A stretch of DNA of 23,473 bases. It comes from JAAAOZ01 sp964496595. GTDB lineage: Bacteria > Chloroflexota > Anaerolineae > B4-G1 > SLSP01. Position 1 is the first letter of the stretch; each line of letters opens with the position of its first letter. A program made the position numbers and the translations under genes. The notes beneath the pieces were generated by a model. It did not search any database. It was not told where the DNA came from and saw nothing but the letters and a program-made list of their open reading frames with translations. The stretch spans positions 1 to 23,473 of the forward strand of contig CAZCAI010000072.1 of assembly GCA_964496595.1 (NCBI GenBank). Reading direction: 5' to 3'. Below, in pieces: positions 13,279-21,090 of the stretch.

Positions 13279-15697
13279 CCCAGGCGCCCGCGTAGCAGAG
13301 CGCGCCCAGGACCAACACCCATTGGAATCCCCAGGTGAGGGCGACCAGCGAGGCCAGCACCGAGGCCACGACGGACGCCGCGCCGTTCACGCCCCACGCC
13401 CACGGAATCCATTGGGGCGCGCGCGATTCGAGTAGTCCCAGGCCCTTGGGAAACGGCATCCCCATCAATATCCCTAGCGGCGCAATGGTCGCCACTGTGA
13501 CCAACATCCGCCCAATGATCGGCAGGCCCAGGCTCACGGCGAAGAGTCGGGGCAGGAGCAGGGGATAGACCAACGCCAGCGCGATCAGCAGGGCTAACGC
13601 CGGGCGTAATGGCGCGCGCGACGAGAGCAGGCTGCCGATCCCCGAAAAGAGCAGCACCGCGAAGAGCACGGCGGTCATCGCGTAGGCCGGGTGGCCCAAG
13701 AAGAGGATGAAGCGCTGCATCAGCGGGATTTCGACGCAGAGGAATCCCAATCCCAGTAAGCCGAAGTACAACGCCACGGAGACGCGCCCGCCGGCTTTGG
13801 CGTCTGCGGCGGATGGGGAGGCGCGCCGGAAAAGAAGCGTGGGCAGGAGAATCAGCGCCGTCGCTGCGACTAACGCCAGTCCCAGCAGCAGGAGCAACAC
13901 GAAGTAGCCCGCGCCGCCGAAGGGGTGCCATTGCTTGCCCAACGTCGCGATCATCTCTCGCGCCTGTGACCACTTGAAGAAGTGCCAGAAGAACGGATGC
14001 TGGTCGGTGGGCGGCGTCACATCGAAGGGGTAGGCCGCGTACCACGCCGCGCGATCCTCCGCGCGGAGCAGCGCGGTGAAGCTCTCGTGATAGAGCGGGC
14101 GCTCCAACACGTTGTATTGATTCGCCTCTGATGCCGCCATCCCCGGCGCGATGACCAGATCGAAGGCCAGGCGCGCGGCGAACGCGCGCACGGCGTCCAC
14201 CTCTGCTTCGGTGAAGGGCTGCCGCTTGACGAGCAGGGTCAGCGTCTGGTAGCCGCGAAAGGCGACAATCTGTTGGGCGGGATCGCCGCCCTCGGCCTCC
14301 ACGGCGGTCACGGCCAGCGCGAACGCCCGCAGCGATTCGCTGGGCGGCATCTGCAACCAGCGCGTGACGACCAGCAGGCCATCGGGGCGGAGCGCGGCCA
14401 GGTCGTCGCGGAAGGCCTCGACGGTGTAGGCGTAGTCCTCGGCCAGGCTGTACGCGCCGGAGCGGACGGGGTGATAGGGCGAGGTGAGCGCCAGCTCCAC
14501 CACATCGAATTTCGCGTCGGTGTGGCGGACGTAGCTGCGCGGCGTCTCGATCTGTGGCGTCACGCGGGGATGGTCGTAGATGCGCCCCGCGCCCTCGATG
14601 ATGAGCGGGTTTGGCTCGACGGCGGTCACATGCGCCGCGCCCTGCGCCAGCGCGATCCACAGCGCCAGTCCGCCGTGAGGCGCCAGCACCAGCGCATCGC
14701 CGCCGGGCCGAAGCTGGTAGGCGATGGCCGTGGGCATAAAGTCGGTGAAGGTCAGCGCCGCGGTGTGATCCAACGTGGCGAGCGGCAGTTGGATCGCCGG
14801 GCTGGGATCACCGCCATCGACGAAGACGCCGTGCTGGGGCGGCGGCGCCGCGGGGCTTTGGTAGCTCATCCCGGCCAGCGAGCGGAGGCTTTCGCTGGCG
14901 ACCACGTCGACGCGGGAGAAGCTGTTCCACGCCTGGAAGACCACGCGCGCATCGGGGAGGCGCAGGGCGTGGCTCAGGCCCTTGTAGGGCGAAAGCTCCA
15001 ACGTCAGCGGCGCGGGGTGCGTCGCGCCGGCGATGCCCAGCGCGATGATCAGCAGCCCCGCCGCGACGCGCATCGTCCGCGCTGGAGCGAAGCACAGCGC
15101 CGCCGCGCCGCCCAGCGCTCCACATAGCAGAACGATGCCCGCGCCGCCCAACCACGTCGGTACGAGGAGGGCCAGCGCGCAGCCGGCCGCCGATCCGCCG
15201 AAGTTGAGGGCGTAGAGATGGCTGATGGCCTGGGGATGCTGCGCGAAGAGGAGGCCCAGCGTCGCGCCGCTGCAGAAGAAGGGCGCGGCCAGGGCGACGT
15301 AGTGCAGGGCCAGGATGCCCACCTGGCGGCGCTCCCAGGCGATGCTGAACGAATCGAAGGGCACGACGTTGGTCAGCGCGTAGGCGCCCACGCTCGTCAC
15401 GCCGTAGGCCAGCGCCAGGAGCGCCAGCGTGCGGCGCGGACGCGCGCGGCCCCAGCGCGGGAAGAGCGCCAGCCACGTCCCGCTCGCGCCGAAGCCCAAC
15501 ATCCCCAGGCTGATGATCATAAAGGCGAAGTGGTAGAACTGCGCGACCGAGAAGATCCGGGTGAGGGTGATCTCCAGCAGCAGCGTGGCTGCCGAGAGGA
15601 AGAAAAGCCCGATCAGTGAGGCCGGCGCCAGGTGCGCCTCGCGCGCCGGGCGGATCAGCTTAGCTAAGAAGTCACGCATCCGTGGGAAAGACCACAT
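13232..15697 (-). CDS. Polytopic membrane spermidine synthase-like protein
   Basis: 821 aa. An N-terminal block of transmembrane helices (about 25-225) begins ASLIGLFFLSAATLLLEITLTRIF, typical of membrane-bound SpeE-like proteins. A soluble Rossmann-like methyltransferase/aminopropyltransferase region spans about 250-520 (NSFSRVDVV, VLAPHGGLALWIAL, AVEPNP). A second multi-helix block fills 605-810. The usual acidic D-x-x-D-P catalytic segment reads ELALTSPYHP (401-410) and the glycine-rich loop is altered, so true aminopropyl transfer is doubtful. The start at 15697 overlaps the kinase gene by 26 bp. An ATG at 15679 (8-bp overlap) is an alternative, and neither has a strong SD. Coupling to the kinase gene is likely. 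Confidence 0.88.
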   Translation of the reverse strand: MWSFPRMRDFLAKLIRPAREAHLAPASLIGLFFLSAATLLLEITLTRIFSVAQFYHFAFMIISLGMLGFGASGTWLALFPRWGRARPRRTLALLALAYGVTSVGAYALTNVVPFDSFSIAWERRQVGILALHYVALAAPFFCSGATLGLLFAQHPQAISHLYALNFGGSAAGCALALLVPTWLGGAGIVLLCGALGGAAALCFAPARTMRVAAGLLIIALGIAGATHPAPLTLELSPYKGLSHALRLPDARVVFQAWNSFSRVDVVASESLRSLAGMSYQSPAAPPPQHGVFVDGGDPSPAIQLPLATLDHTAALTFTDFMPTAIAYQLRPGGDALVLAPHGGLALWIALAQGAAHVTAVEPNPLIIEGAGRIYDHPRVTPQIETPRSYVRHTDAKFDVVELALTSPYHPVRSGAYSLAEDYAYTVEAFRDDLAALRPDGLLVVTRWLQMPPSESLRAFALAVTAVEAEGGDPAQQIVAFRGYQTLTLLVKRQPFTEAEVDAVRAFAARLAFDLVIAPGMAASEANQYNVLERPLYHESFTALLRAEDRAAWYAAYPFDVTPPTDQHPFFWHFFKWSQAREMIATLGKQWHPFGGAGYFVLLLLLGLALVAATALILLPTLLFRRASPSAADAKAGGRVSVALYFGLLGLGFLCVEIPLMQRFILFLGHPAYAMTAVLFAVLLFSGIGSLLSSRAPLRPALALLIALALVYPLLLPRLFAVSLGLPIIGRMLVTVATIAPLGILMGMPFPKGLGLLESRAPQWIPWAWGVNGAASVVASVLASLVALTWGFQWVLVLGALCYAGAWVTVAGFRRAPARLPR

Positions 15698-16319
15698 CTT
15701 CTTTGCCGGCTAATCTATCCTGGATGCGATTGACCACAATATCCAAATGCTTCGGCTGGTGCACGAAATCTAGATCCGCCGTGCGGATGGTGAGCACCGG
15801 GCAGGCGTTGAAGGCCGCCATCCACTCATCGTAGAAGGTCTCCAGCAGCCCCAGATAATCCGCCGAGATACTCCGCTCCATCTCGCGCCCCCGCTGGTGA
15901 ATGCGCTCCATCAGTACGGGGACGGGCGCCTTGAGGTAGATCAACAAATCGGGGCGGGGCAGGTTGCCGACCACCAGATTGAAGATGGTGCGATAGGCGA
16001 GGTAATCCCGCTCGCTCAGGTTGCCCAGATGATGCAGCGCCCGCGCGAAGATGTGCGCGTCCTCGTAGATGCTGCGGTCGGCGATGGCGGATTGGGCATC
16101 GTTTGCCAACTCGAGATGCTGCTCGGCCCGATGGCCCAGGAAGAAGATTTGCAGGTGGAAGGCCCACTGTTGCATATCCCCGTAAAAATCGGCCAGATAG
16201 GGATTGTCGGCGACGGATTCGAAGGCCGTGCGCCAGCCCAATCGCCCGCCTAAGCGCTCCGTCAGTGAGGTTTTGCCCGTCCCGATATTGCCGGCGACTA
16301 AGACGAGGTGTTTGGTCAT
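15672..16319 (-). CDS. Deoxynucleoside kinase (dGK/dCK/TK2-like)
   Basis: 215 aa P-loop kinase of the deoxynucleoside kinase family. Walker A GNIGTGKT (10-17), ESVADNPYLADFYGD substrate-side segment (34-48), DRSIYEDAHIF (81-91) with the family DRS motif, and an arginine-rich LID (RIHQRGREMERSIS, 139-152). It phosphorylates deoxynucleosides for dNTP salvage; base preference cannot be read from sequence alone. AAGGAGA lies a few bases upstream of the ATG. It is the first gene of a two-gene unit with the SpeE-like gene. Upstream lies a long heptad-phased tract and an 87-bp inverted-repeat element. Confidence 0.93.
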   Translation of the reverse strand: MTKHLVLVAGNIGTGKTSLTERLGGRLGWRTAFESVADNPYLADFYGDMQQWAFHLQIFFLGHRAEQHLELANDAQSAIADRSIYEDAHIFARALHHLGNLSERDYLAYRTIFNLVVGNLPRPDLLIYLKAPVPVLMERIHQRGREMERSISADYLGLLETFYDEWMAAFNACPVLTIRTADLDFVHQPKHLDIVVNRIQDRLAGKEDVVFPTDA

Positions 16320-16340
16320 AGCGTGTCTCCTTGAAAATCA

Positions 16341-16414
16341 GTTGAACGTTACAAGTTGCGAGTTGAACGTTGTCAAACGTCAAAGGTCAAAAGTCTGAAA
16401 GTCAAATGTCAAGT
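16341..16414. repeat. Heptad arrays GTTGNNN and GTCAAAN
   Basis: Five 7-bp units on GTTG (16341-16375) run into six on GTCAAA (16372-16414, with one extra base at 16400). They lie directly upstream of the deoxynucleoside kinase SD, so they are likely in its leader or promoter region. Confidence 0.75.
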
Positions 16415-16437
16415 GGGTGTTCCGGTGGGTGATGTTT

Positions 16438-16524
16438 GTAGTTAGGCACGCAATGAAATGGAGTGCCGTCTTTTTTAGAAGGTGGAGATGATACGGCACT
16501 CCACTTTGTTTCATGCCTGACTAC
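16438..16524. repeat. 87-bp long inverted repeat between recD2 and the kinase gene
   Basis: Outer arms GTAGTTAGGCA (16438-16448) / TGCCTGACTAC (16514-16524) with one mismatch. Inner arms TGGAGTGCCGT (16459-16469) / ACGGCACTCCA (16493-16503) are perfect. The loop is 23 bases. It starts 16 bases after the recD2 stop, could serve as its terminator, and has the shape of a MITE. No second copy is seen here. Confidence 0.8.
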
Positions 16525-16539
16525 GAACCAGAACTTGAG

Positions 16540-18825
16540 CTACTCATAGGAGGTGTACGCTCTCCCCGCCTCCTCCGACTGGAGCCGCGCCCGTAGATGG
16601 GTGTTGCGGTGGGCGATTTTGTCGTTGTTGACGGCGATGGCGATGGCGCGGCGGCTGCCGACCAGGACGACCAGCTCGCGCGCCCGCGTGATGGCGGTGT
16701 AGAGCAGGTTGCGCTGGAGCATCATATAGTGCTGGGTCAGCAGCGGCACGACGACCGCCGGGAACTCCGATCCCTGCGATTTGTGGATGCTCACCGCGTA
16801 AGCGTGCTCCAGTTGATCCAACTGCAAGAACTCGTAGCCCACGTAGACGCCGACGAAGTCGACGACCAGCACCTGCTCCTCCAGGTCGATGGCCGCGATG
16901 CGCCCCATATCCCCGTTGAAGACCTGGCGGTCGTAGTCATTGCGGATCTGCATCACGCGGTCGCCGACGCGAAAGACGCGCGAGCCGTGCGGCGTCTCGG
17001 CGCGCTTCTCGGTCGGCGGATTCAGCGTCGCCTGGAGGCGGCGATTCAGCGCGCTCACCCCCGCCGAGCCGCGATGCATCGGGCTGAGCACCTGGATCGC
17101 CTCCTGGGGATCGTAGCCGAACTTGCGCGGGACGCGCTGCGCCACGATGTCGATCACCCAATCCGCCGCGTCGTCCGGGTCGGGCCGGCGAAAGAGGAAG
17201 AAGTCGCGCGCGTCCTGCGCGAAGATGGGCAGGCGGCCCTCGTTGATGCGATGCGCGTTGACGACGATGTAGCTGTCCTCCGCCTGGCGAAAGATCGTCT
17301 GCAAGCGCGTCACCGGGATCGTCTCGCTGGCAATGAGATCGCGCAGCACGTTGCCCGGCCCGACGGAGGGCAGTTGATCCACGTCGCCGACCAAGAGCAG
17401 GTGCATCCCCGCCGCCACCGCCTTGAGCAGGTTATTCATCAACAGGATGTCGATCATCGAGGCCTCGTCGACGATCAAGATGTCGGCGTCCAGCGGATTT
17501 TCGCGATCCTTGAGGAAGCGGTTGCCCTGATGGGGGCTGAACTCCAGCATCCGGTGGATCGTCTTCGCCTCCAGGCCCGTCATCTCTCCCAGACGTTGCG
17601 CCGCGCGGCCCGTGGGCGCCGCCAGCAGCACGGATTTGCCCTTCGCGCCGAGCACCTGGATGATGCTGCCGATGATGGTGCTCTTGCCGGTGCCCGGCCC
17701 GCCGGTGAGGATGCTCACCTTCTCGGTCAGGGCCATTTGGATGGCGCGCCGCTGTTGCTCGGCCAGGCGAAAATCGGCGCGGGTGTCCAGCCACTCGAAG
17801 GCCTTCTCCCACGCCATATCCTCAAAGCTCGCCAGCCGATCTCGCGGCGTGCGTTGCAGGAGGCGCAGCTTGTTCGCGACGCCGCGCTCGGCATAGTAGA
17901 ACGGCGGCAGATAGATGGCCTCGCGCTCCTCGTCACTGTTTCCCTCTTCGTCCGATTTATCTGAGGCCCCGATCATCTCAATGATGATCTCCTCCTGCAC
18001 GACGAGCGCGGCCAGTTGCTCGCTGCACTGCGCCGCGGTCACCTCCAGCAGTTGCGCGGCCTGGGTGAGGAGGCGCGTCCGCGTGGCGTAGCAGTGGCCG
18101 TCGTCGCTGAAAGTACCCAGCACGTAGCGAATCCCGGCCTGGATGCGCGTCGGCGCGTCCGGCGCGATGCCCAGTTGGCGCGCGATCTTATCGGCGGTCT
18201 TGAATCCGATGCCGTAGATGTCCTTCTCCAACTGGTACGGATCGTGGCGCACGATGCCGATGGCCGCGTCGCCGTAGGCCTTGAAGATCTTCACCGCCAG
18301 CCCGGTGCTGACGCCGTGCCCTTGGAGGAAGAGCATGATCTCTTTGATGTGCTTCTGCTCCTCCCATGCCCGCGCCACTTTCGAGGCGCGCTTGGGGCCG
18401 ATGCCGGGCACCTCGCGCAGCCGATCCACGTCCTCTTCGATCACGTCCAGCGTTTGGAGACCGAAGTAATCGACGATGCGACCGGCGTTCACCGGGCCGA
18501 TGCCTTTGATCAAGCCGCTGCCCAAGTATTTGCGCAGGCCCTCCAGCGTGGCGGGGAGTTTGACGGTATAGGCGCGTACCTCGAACTGGCGCCCGTATTT
18601 GGGATGGGTCGTCCAGAAGCCTTGCAACCTGACCGATTCGCCGACGTTCACGCCCGTCAGCGGCCCGATGACCGTCACCTCGTAGGATTTATCCGTGGGG
18701 ATCAGCTTGGCGACGGTGTAGCCGTTCTCCTCGTTCTGGAAGGTGAGACGCTCCAGCGTACCCTCCAGGGTGTGGAGGGTCTCGGCGGCGTCTTCGGTTA
18801 TGGGATTGGGGATTGAATAGTTCAT
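16540..18825 (-). CDS. recD2: RecD2-type SF1B DNA helicase
   Basis: 761 aa. An N-terminal OB-like domain (20-90: LEGTLERLTFQNEENGYTV) precedes helix-hairpin-helix segments (LIKGIGPVNAGRIV, REVPGIGPKRASKV, KDIYGIGFKTADKIA). The helicase core has Walker A GGPGTGKST (375-383), VDEAS (452-456), GDVDQLPSVGPG (480-491), the RQVFNGDMG SH3-like segment, HKSQGSEF and YTAITRAR. RecD2 unwinds DNA 5'-3' in repair outside RecBCD; no recB or recC is nearby. A short acidic insert (SDKSDEEGNSDEEREA, about 288-303) precedes the core. No SD is visible before the ATG at 18825. The start is kept because the OB domain begins within 20 residues. Confidence 0.95.
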   Translation of the reverse strand: MNYSIPNPITEDAAETLHTLEGTLERLTFQNEENGYTVAKLIPTDKSYEVTVIGPLTGVNVGESVRLQGFWTTHPKYGRQFEVRAYTVKLPATLEGLRKYLGSGLIKGIGPVNAGRIVDYFGLQTLDVIEEDVDRLREVPGIGPKRASKVARAWEEQKHIKEIMLFLQGHGVSTGLAVKIFKAYGDAAIGIVRHDPYQLEKDIYGIGFKTADKIARQLGIAPDAPTRIQAGIRYVLGTFSDDGHCYATRTRLLTQAAQLLEVTAAQCSEQLAALVVQEEIIIEMIGASDKSDEEGNSDEEREAIYLPPFYYAERGVANKLRLLQRTPRDRLASFEDMAWEKAFEWLDTRADFRLAEQQRRAIQMALTEKVSILTGGPGTGKSTIIGSIIQVLGAKGKSVLLAAPTGRAAQRLGEMTGLEAKTIHRMLEFSPHQGNRFLKDRENPLDADILIVDEASMIDILLMNNLLKAVAAGMHLLLVGDVDQLPSVGPGNVLRDLIASETIPVTRLQTIFRQAEDSYIVVNAHRINEGRLPIFAQDARDFFLFRRPDPDDAADWVIDIVAQRVPRKFGYDPQEAIQVLSPMHRGSAGVSALNRRLQATLNPPTEKRAETPHGSRVFRVGDRVMQIRNDYDRQVFNGDMGRIAAIDLEEQVLVVDFVGVYVGYEFLQLDQLEHAYAVSIHKSQGSEFPAVVVPLLTQHYMMLQRNLLYTAITRARELVVLVGSRRAIAIAVNNDKIAHRNTHLRARLQSEEAGRAYTSYE

Positions 18826-18846
18826 AGTGGTAAAGCGACAATCAGT

Positions 18847-18921
18847 AAATTGCGAATTGCGAATTTAGAATTTTGAATCTTTACTCGATAGTATTATTCA
18901 TAATTCGCAATTCTAAATTCC
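18847..18921. repeat. GAATTNN heptad array with inverted partner
   Basis: Five units (AAATTGC, GAATTGC, GAATTTA, GAATTTT, GAATCTT) at 18847-18881, then the same motif in reverse orientation at about 18900-18921, so the tract can fold on itself. It lies between the HAD phosphatase stop and the recD2 start and is the only sequence available for a recD2 promoter. Confidence 0.7.
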
Positions 18922-18943
18922 AAAGCTTGCGCTTCGTAGCTTA

Positions 18944-19621
18944 CTACGAACGGGATAACATGGCTTGCACATCCGCCAGGGAGGGGAGGATGCGGTAGGC
19001 TAACGCGGCGGTCTTCGCCGAGGGGGGCTTGAGGTCGGGGATCATGATGGGCGTCATGCCGGCGGTGTGCGCGGCTGCGATGCCGTACTCGGAATCTTCC
19101 AGCACCCAGCAACCCTCCGGCGCGATGTCCAGGCGCTCGGCGGCGGCCAGGAAGATGTCGGGGGAGGGTTTGCCGCGCCGCACCTCATCGCCGCCGATGA
19201 TGATGGGGAAGCGCGCGCGCAATCCCGTCATCGAGAGGCGCTGTAAGACGCCCGCCTTGGGCGTCGAACTGGCGACGGCCTTGGGGCAGCCCTCTCGCTC
19301 AAGATGATCCAACAACGCGACCGCGCCCGGCTTGAGCGGGATGCCCTCGGCGGCGATGATCTCCTTGAAGAGGGCGTCTTTCCGCGCGCGGACTTCCAGG
19401 ATCGGGAGGTCTGGCCCCAGCGTTTCGGAGAGGATGCGCATGGTATCCGCCACCGTCCGCCCGACCAATTGCAGGTAGATCTCGTCTGCGAGCGTGGCGT
19501 CCCACGCCTCAAGGGCGCGCAGCCACGCTCGCTTGGAGATCGGTTCGGTGTCTAGAAGTACGCCGTCCATATCGAAGATCACGGCCTGGCAGGGTGCGGG
19601 GGATAGAGGAGCGTGGGTCAT
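18944..19621 (-). CDS. HAD-superfamily hydrolase (subfamily IA, phosphatase/phosphomutase-like)
   Basis: 225 aa. Motif I FDMDGVLLDTEP contains the nucleophile Asp17 and acid/base Asp19. Motif II is VASSTPK, motif III is the Lys in RRGKPSPDIF, and motif IV is LEDSEYGI. The C1-type cap region (about 25-90) matches beta-phosphoglucomutase-like and sugar-phosphate phosphatases; the substrate is unknown. The ATG at 19621 overlaps the CYTH gene stop as ATGA, with GGGAG just upstream inside that gene, so it is chosen over a GTG four codons earlier. Coupled translation with the CYTH phosphatase suggests linked phosphate chemistry. Confidence 0.92.
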   Translation of the reverse strand: MTHAPLSPAPCQAVIFDMDGVLLDTEPISKRAWLRALEAWDATLADEIYLQLVGRTVADTMRILSETLGPDLPILEVRARKDALFKEIIAAEGIPLKPGAVALLDHLEREGCPKAVASSTPKAGVLQRLSMTGLRARFPIIIGGDEVRRGKPSPDIFLAAAERLDIAPEGCWVLEDSEYGIAAAHTAGMTPIMIPDLKPPSAKTAALAYRILPSLADVQAMLSRS

Positions 19622-20091
19622 TTGATCTCCCACTCGCTGTAGGGGTGCTGGACGAGGTTGGAGTTGAAGTAGCGCGGGTCGTCCGTGACCTCCTCGCCGA
19701 TCCAGGGCGGTTTCTCGAAGCTCTGATCCTCGCTCTCCAGCTCGACCTCGGCGACGATGAGGCCCTCGTTTTCGCCGAAGAACTCGTCAATCTCCCAGGT
19801 GAGGTCGTCGTGCTCGACCTTGTAGCGGCGCTTCTCGATCAGCGGGCGCTCGCAGAGGTCGTCCAACATCGTGTCCGCATCTGCGACGGGGATCTCGTAC
19901 TCGAACTCCAACCGCGTCGCGCCGACGGTCAGGCCCTTGATGGTGAGATAGCCCTGGTCGCCGATGGTGCGCACGCGCACGATCCGCTCCTTGGTGGTGT
20001 TCAGGTAGCCCTGGCGGTATTGTGTGCCCGACTGGCTCGTCCAGGCCGGGTCTTTCTGGACCAGGTATTTTCGCTCGATTTCTTTTGGCAT
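19618..20091 (-). CDS. CYTH domain protein (triphosphate tunnel metalloenzyme)
   Basis: 157 aa. The signature EIERKYLV (4-11) begins the eight-stranded tunnel. Further tunnel residues are RQGYLN, RVRTIGDQGYLTIKG, EFEYEIP, IEKRRYKV, WEIDEFFGENEGLIVAEVELES. Bacterial members of this compact type mostly hydrolyse inorganic triphosphate, which is the most likely activity here; adenylate cyclase activity is much less likely at this size. GGAGG precedes the ATG by four bases. Its stop overlaps the HAD gene start. Upstream lies an array of eight exact heptads, then a second CYTH-like gene. Confidence 0.93.
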   Translation of the reverse strand: MPKEIERKYLVQKDPAWTSQSGTQYRQGYLNTTKERIVRVRTIGDQGYLTIKGLTVGATRLEFEYEIPVADADTMLDDLCERPLIEKRRYKVEHDDLTWEIDEFFGENEGLIVAEVELESEDQSFEKPPWIGEEVTDDPRYFNSNLVQHPYSEWEIK

Positions 20092-20105
20092 GGTTCCTCC
20101 GTTTC

Positions 20106-20161
20106 AGTTGTAAGTTGCAAGTTGCAAGTTTAAAGTTAGAAGTTGGAGGTCGGAAGTTAGA
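20106..20161. repeat. Eight-unit AGTTNNA heptad array
   Basis: Eight uninterrupted 7-bp units (AGTTGTA, AGTTGCA twice, AGTTTAA, AGTTAGA, AGTTGGA, GGTCGGA, AGTTAGA). It begins 15 bases upstream of the CYTH gene start, just outside its SD. It is the cleanest of the heptad arrays in the window. Confidence 0.85.
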
Positions 20162-20228
20162 TAATTGAGGGTTGCAGAAGGGCGAGGTTTGCTCAATTGG
20201 TAAGGTTTTGTTCTTTGAGCTTGGATCT

Positions 20229-20876
20229 TTACGTCCGGGCGTTTGGTAGCGGGGCGAGGCCCATGATGCGTTTGATGGCTACGAGGTAGTTGACGTTGTC
20301 GTAGGCGTCGAGGCCCAGGGTGGCTTGGGCATCTAAGACGGCATCGATGTCCTCGGATTCGACGGCGACGGTGCGAATGGCCGCGCCGTTGATCTCCAGG
20401 TGGGCGATTTCGGTGATGCACTTGTGGATGGTGAAGCTGAAGCGCAGTTTGTAGACGCGCGCGGTCAGCAGCGCGGGGTGGGGGCGGATGATCTCGTCCA
20501 AGTATTGCGCCTGGGTGTAGGCGTCGCGCGTCAGCTCCGGCATATCGACGCGCCAAGCGGGGAAGATGTACTCTCGCAGATCCGCCGCCGCGATGGGGAA
20601 CTCGGCCTTCACGCGCGGCGTCCATTGCTCCAAGCCCTTCACTTCTTTGACGAAGTCCTTGATGTCCATCTGGTTGTCGCGGATTTTAGTGTTGTGCTCA
20701 TTTTGTCTATCTGTACCGGCGGAGATGATGTAGATGTCGGTGCTTTCGCGGATGTTTTCGCACGGCGAAAGCTCCCGAATCCGCTCGGCCACGCGCCCGA
20801 AGGTCTGGGCGAAGGCCCGGAATTCATAGCGCGGCACGATTTCTCCCATTTGATCGACGGTGATGATCTCTCCCAT
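20229..20876 (-). CDS. Divergent CYTH-like protein
   Basis: 215 aa. It carries spaced charged pairs in the order expected for a CYTH tunnel: YEFR (17-20) in place of the classic ExExK, TKIRDNQMDIKDF (63-75), EQWTPRVKAEFPI (83-95), VYKLRFSF (141-148), and CITEIAHLEING / VAVESED (153-175). I propose a distant CYTH relative. The Lys and Glu residues on alternating positions support it, but no exact family signature is present. AAGGAGG lies eight bases before the ATG at 20876. The frame extends upstream through a repeat, but that part is non-conserved DNA. It is upstream of the canonical CYTH and HAD genes on the same strand. Confidence 0.72.
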   Translation of the reverse strand: MGEIITVDQMGEIVPRYEFRAFAQTFGRVAERIRELSPCENIRESTDIYIISAGTDRQNEHNTKIRDNQMDIKDFVKEVKGLEQWTPRVKAEFPIAAADLREYIFPAWRVDMPELTRDAYTQAQYLDEIIRPHPALLTARVYKLRFSFTIHKCITEIAHLEINGAAIRTVAVESEDIDAVLDAQATLGLDAYDNVNYLVAIKRIMGLAPLPNART

Positions 20877-20900
20877 CGGTGATTCCTCCTTATGGAAATG

Positions 20901-20928
20901 ATGAATTTTGAATTGCGAATGCTGAATG
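20901..20928. repeat. Four-unit heptad array
   Basis: ATGAATT, TTGAATT, GCGAATG, CTGAATG in 7-bp phase. It lies about 12 bases upstream of the SD of the divergent CYTH-like gene. Confidence 0.6.
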
Positions 20929-20958
20929 GTTCCAAAGCGCGGGTTTGTTTGCTTGTTG

Positions 20959-21040
20959 AGGTGCAACGCACTTTTTGGCTTGTCGCCAGGCGTAGACTGC
21001 ATGAGGTTGCGCCTCTCCTTCTGCTCAAGTGCGTTGCACC
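20959..21040 (+). repeat. MITE-like element, family A copy 2
   Basis: Ends are AGGTGCAACGCACTT (20959-20973) and AAGTGCGTTGCACC (21027-21040), inverted repeats of 14 bases. The whole element aligns with the reverse complement of 4743-4823 at roughly 80% identity with a small indel, by eye. It is located between pncB and the CYTH-like gene. Confidence 0.85.
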
Positions 21041-21090
21041 CTGGTCTGCTCGGAAAGCAAAACATATACAAGGCTTTATCATAGCAAGCG

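Noticed and set aside
13155..14660. A 501-codon minus-strand frame within the SpeE-like gene
   Set aside because: Arg/Gly/Pro-rich out-of-frame shadow; the SpeE-like frame has clear membrane helices and conserved segments.
16597..17964. A 455-codon plus-strand frame
   Set aside because: It mirrors recD2 in the opposite strand, with His/Asp/Arg-rich composition and no motif.
20106..20161. Possible CRISPR array
   Set aside because: Units are 7 bp and contiguous without spacers; no cas genes occur in the window.
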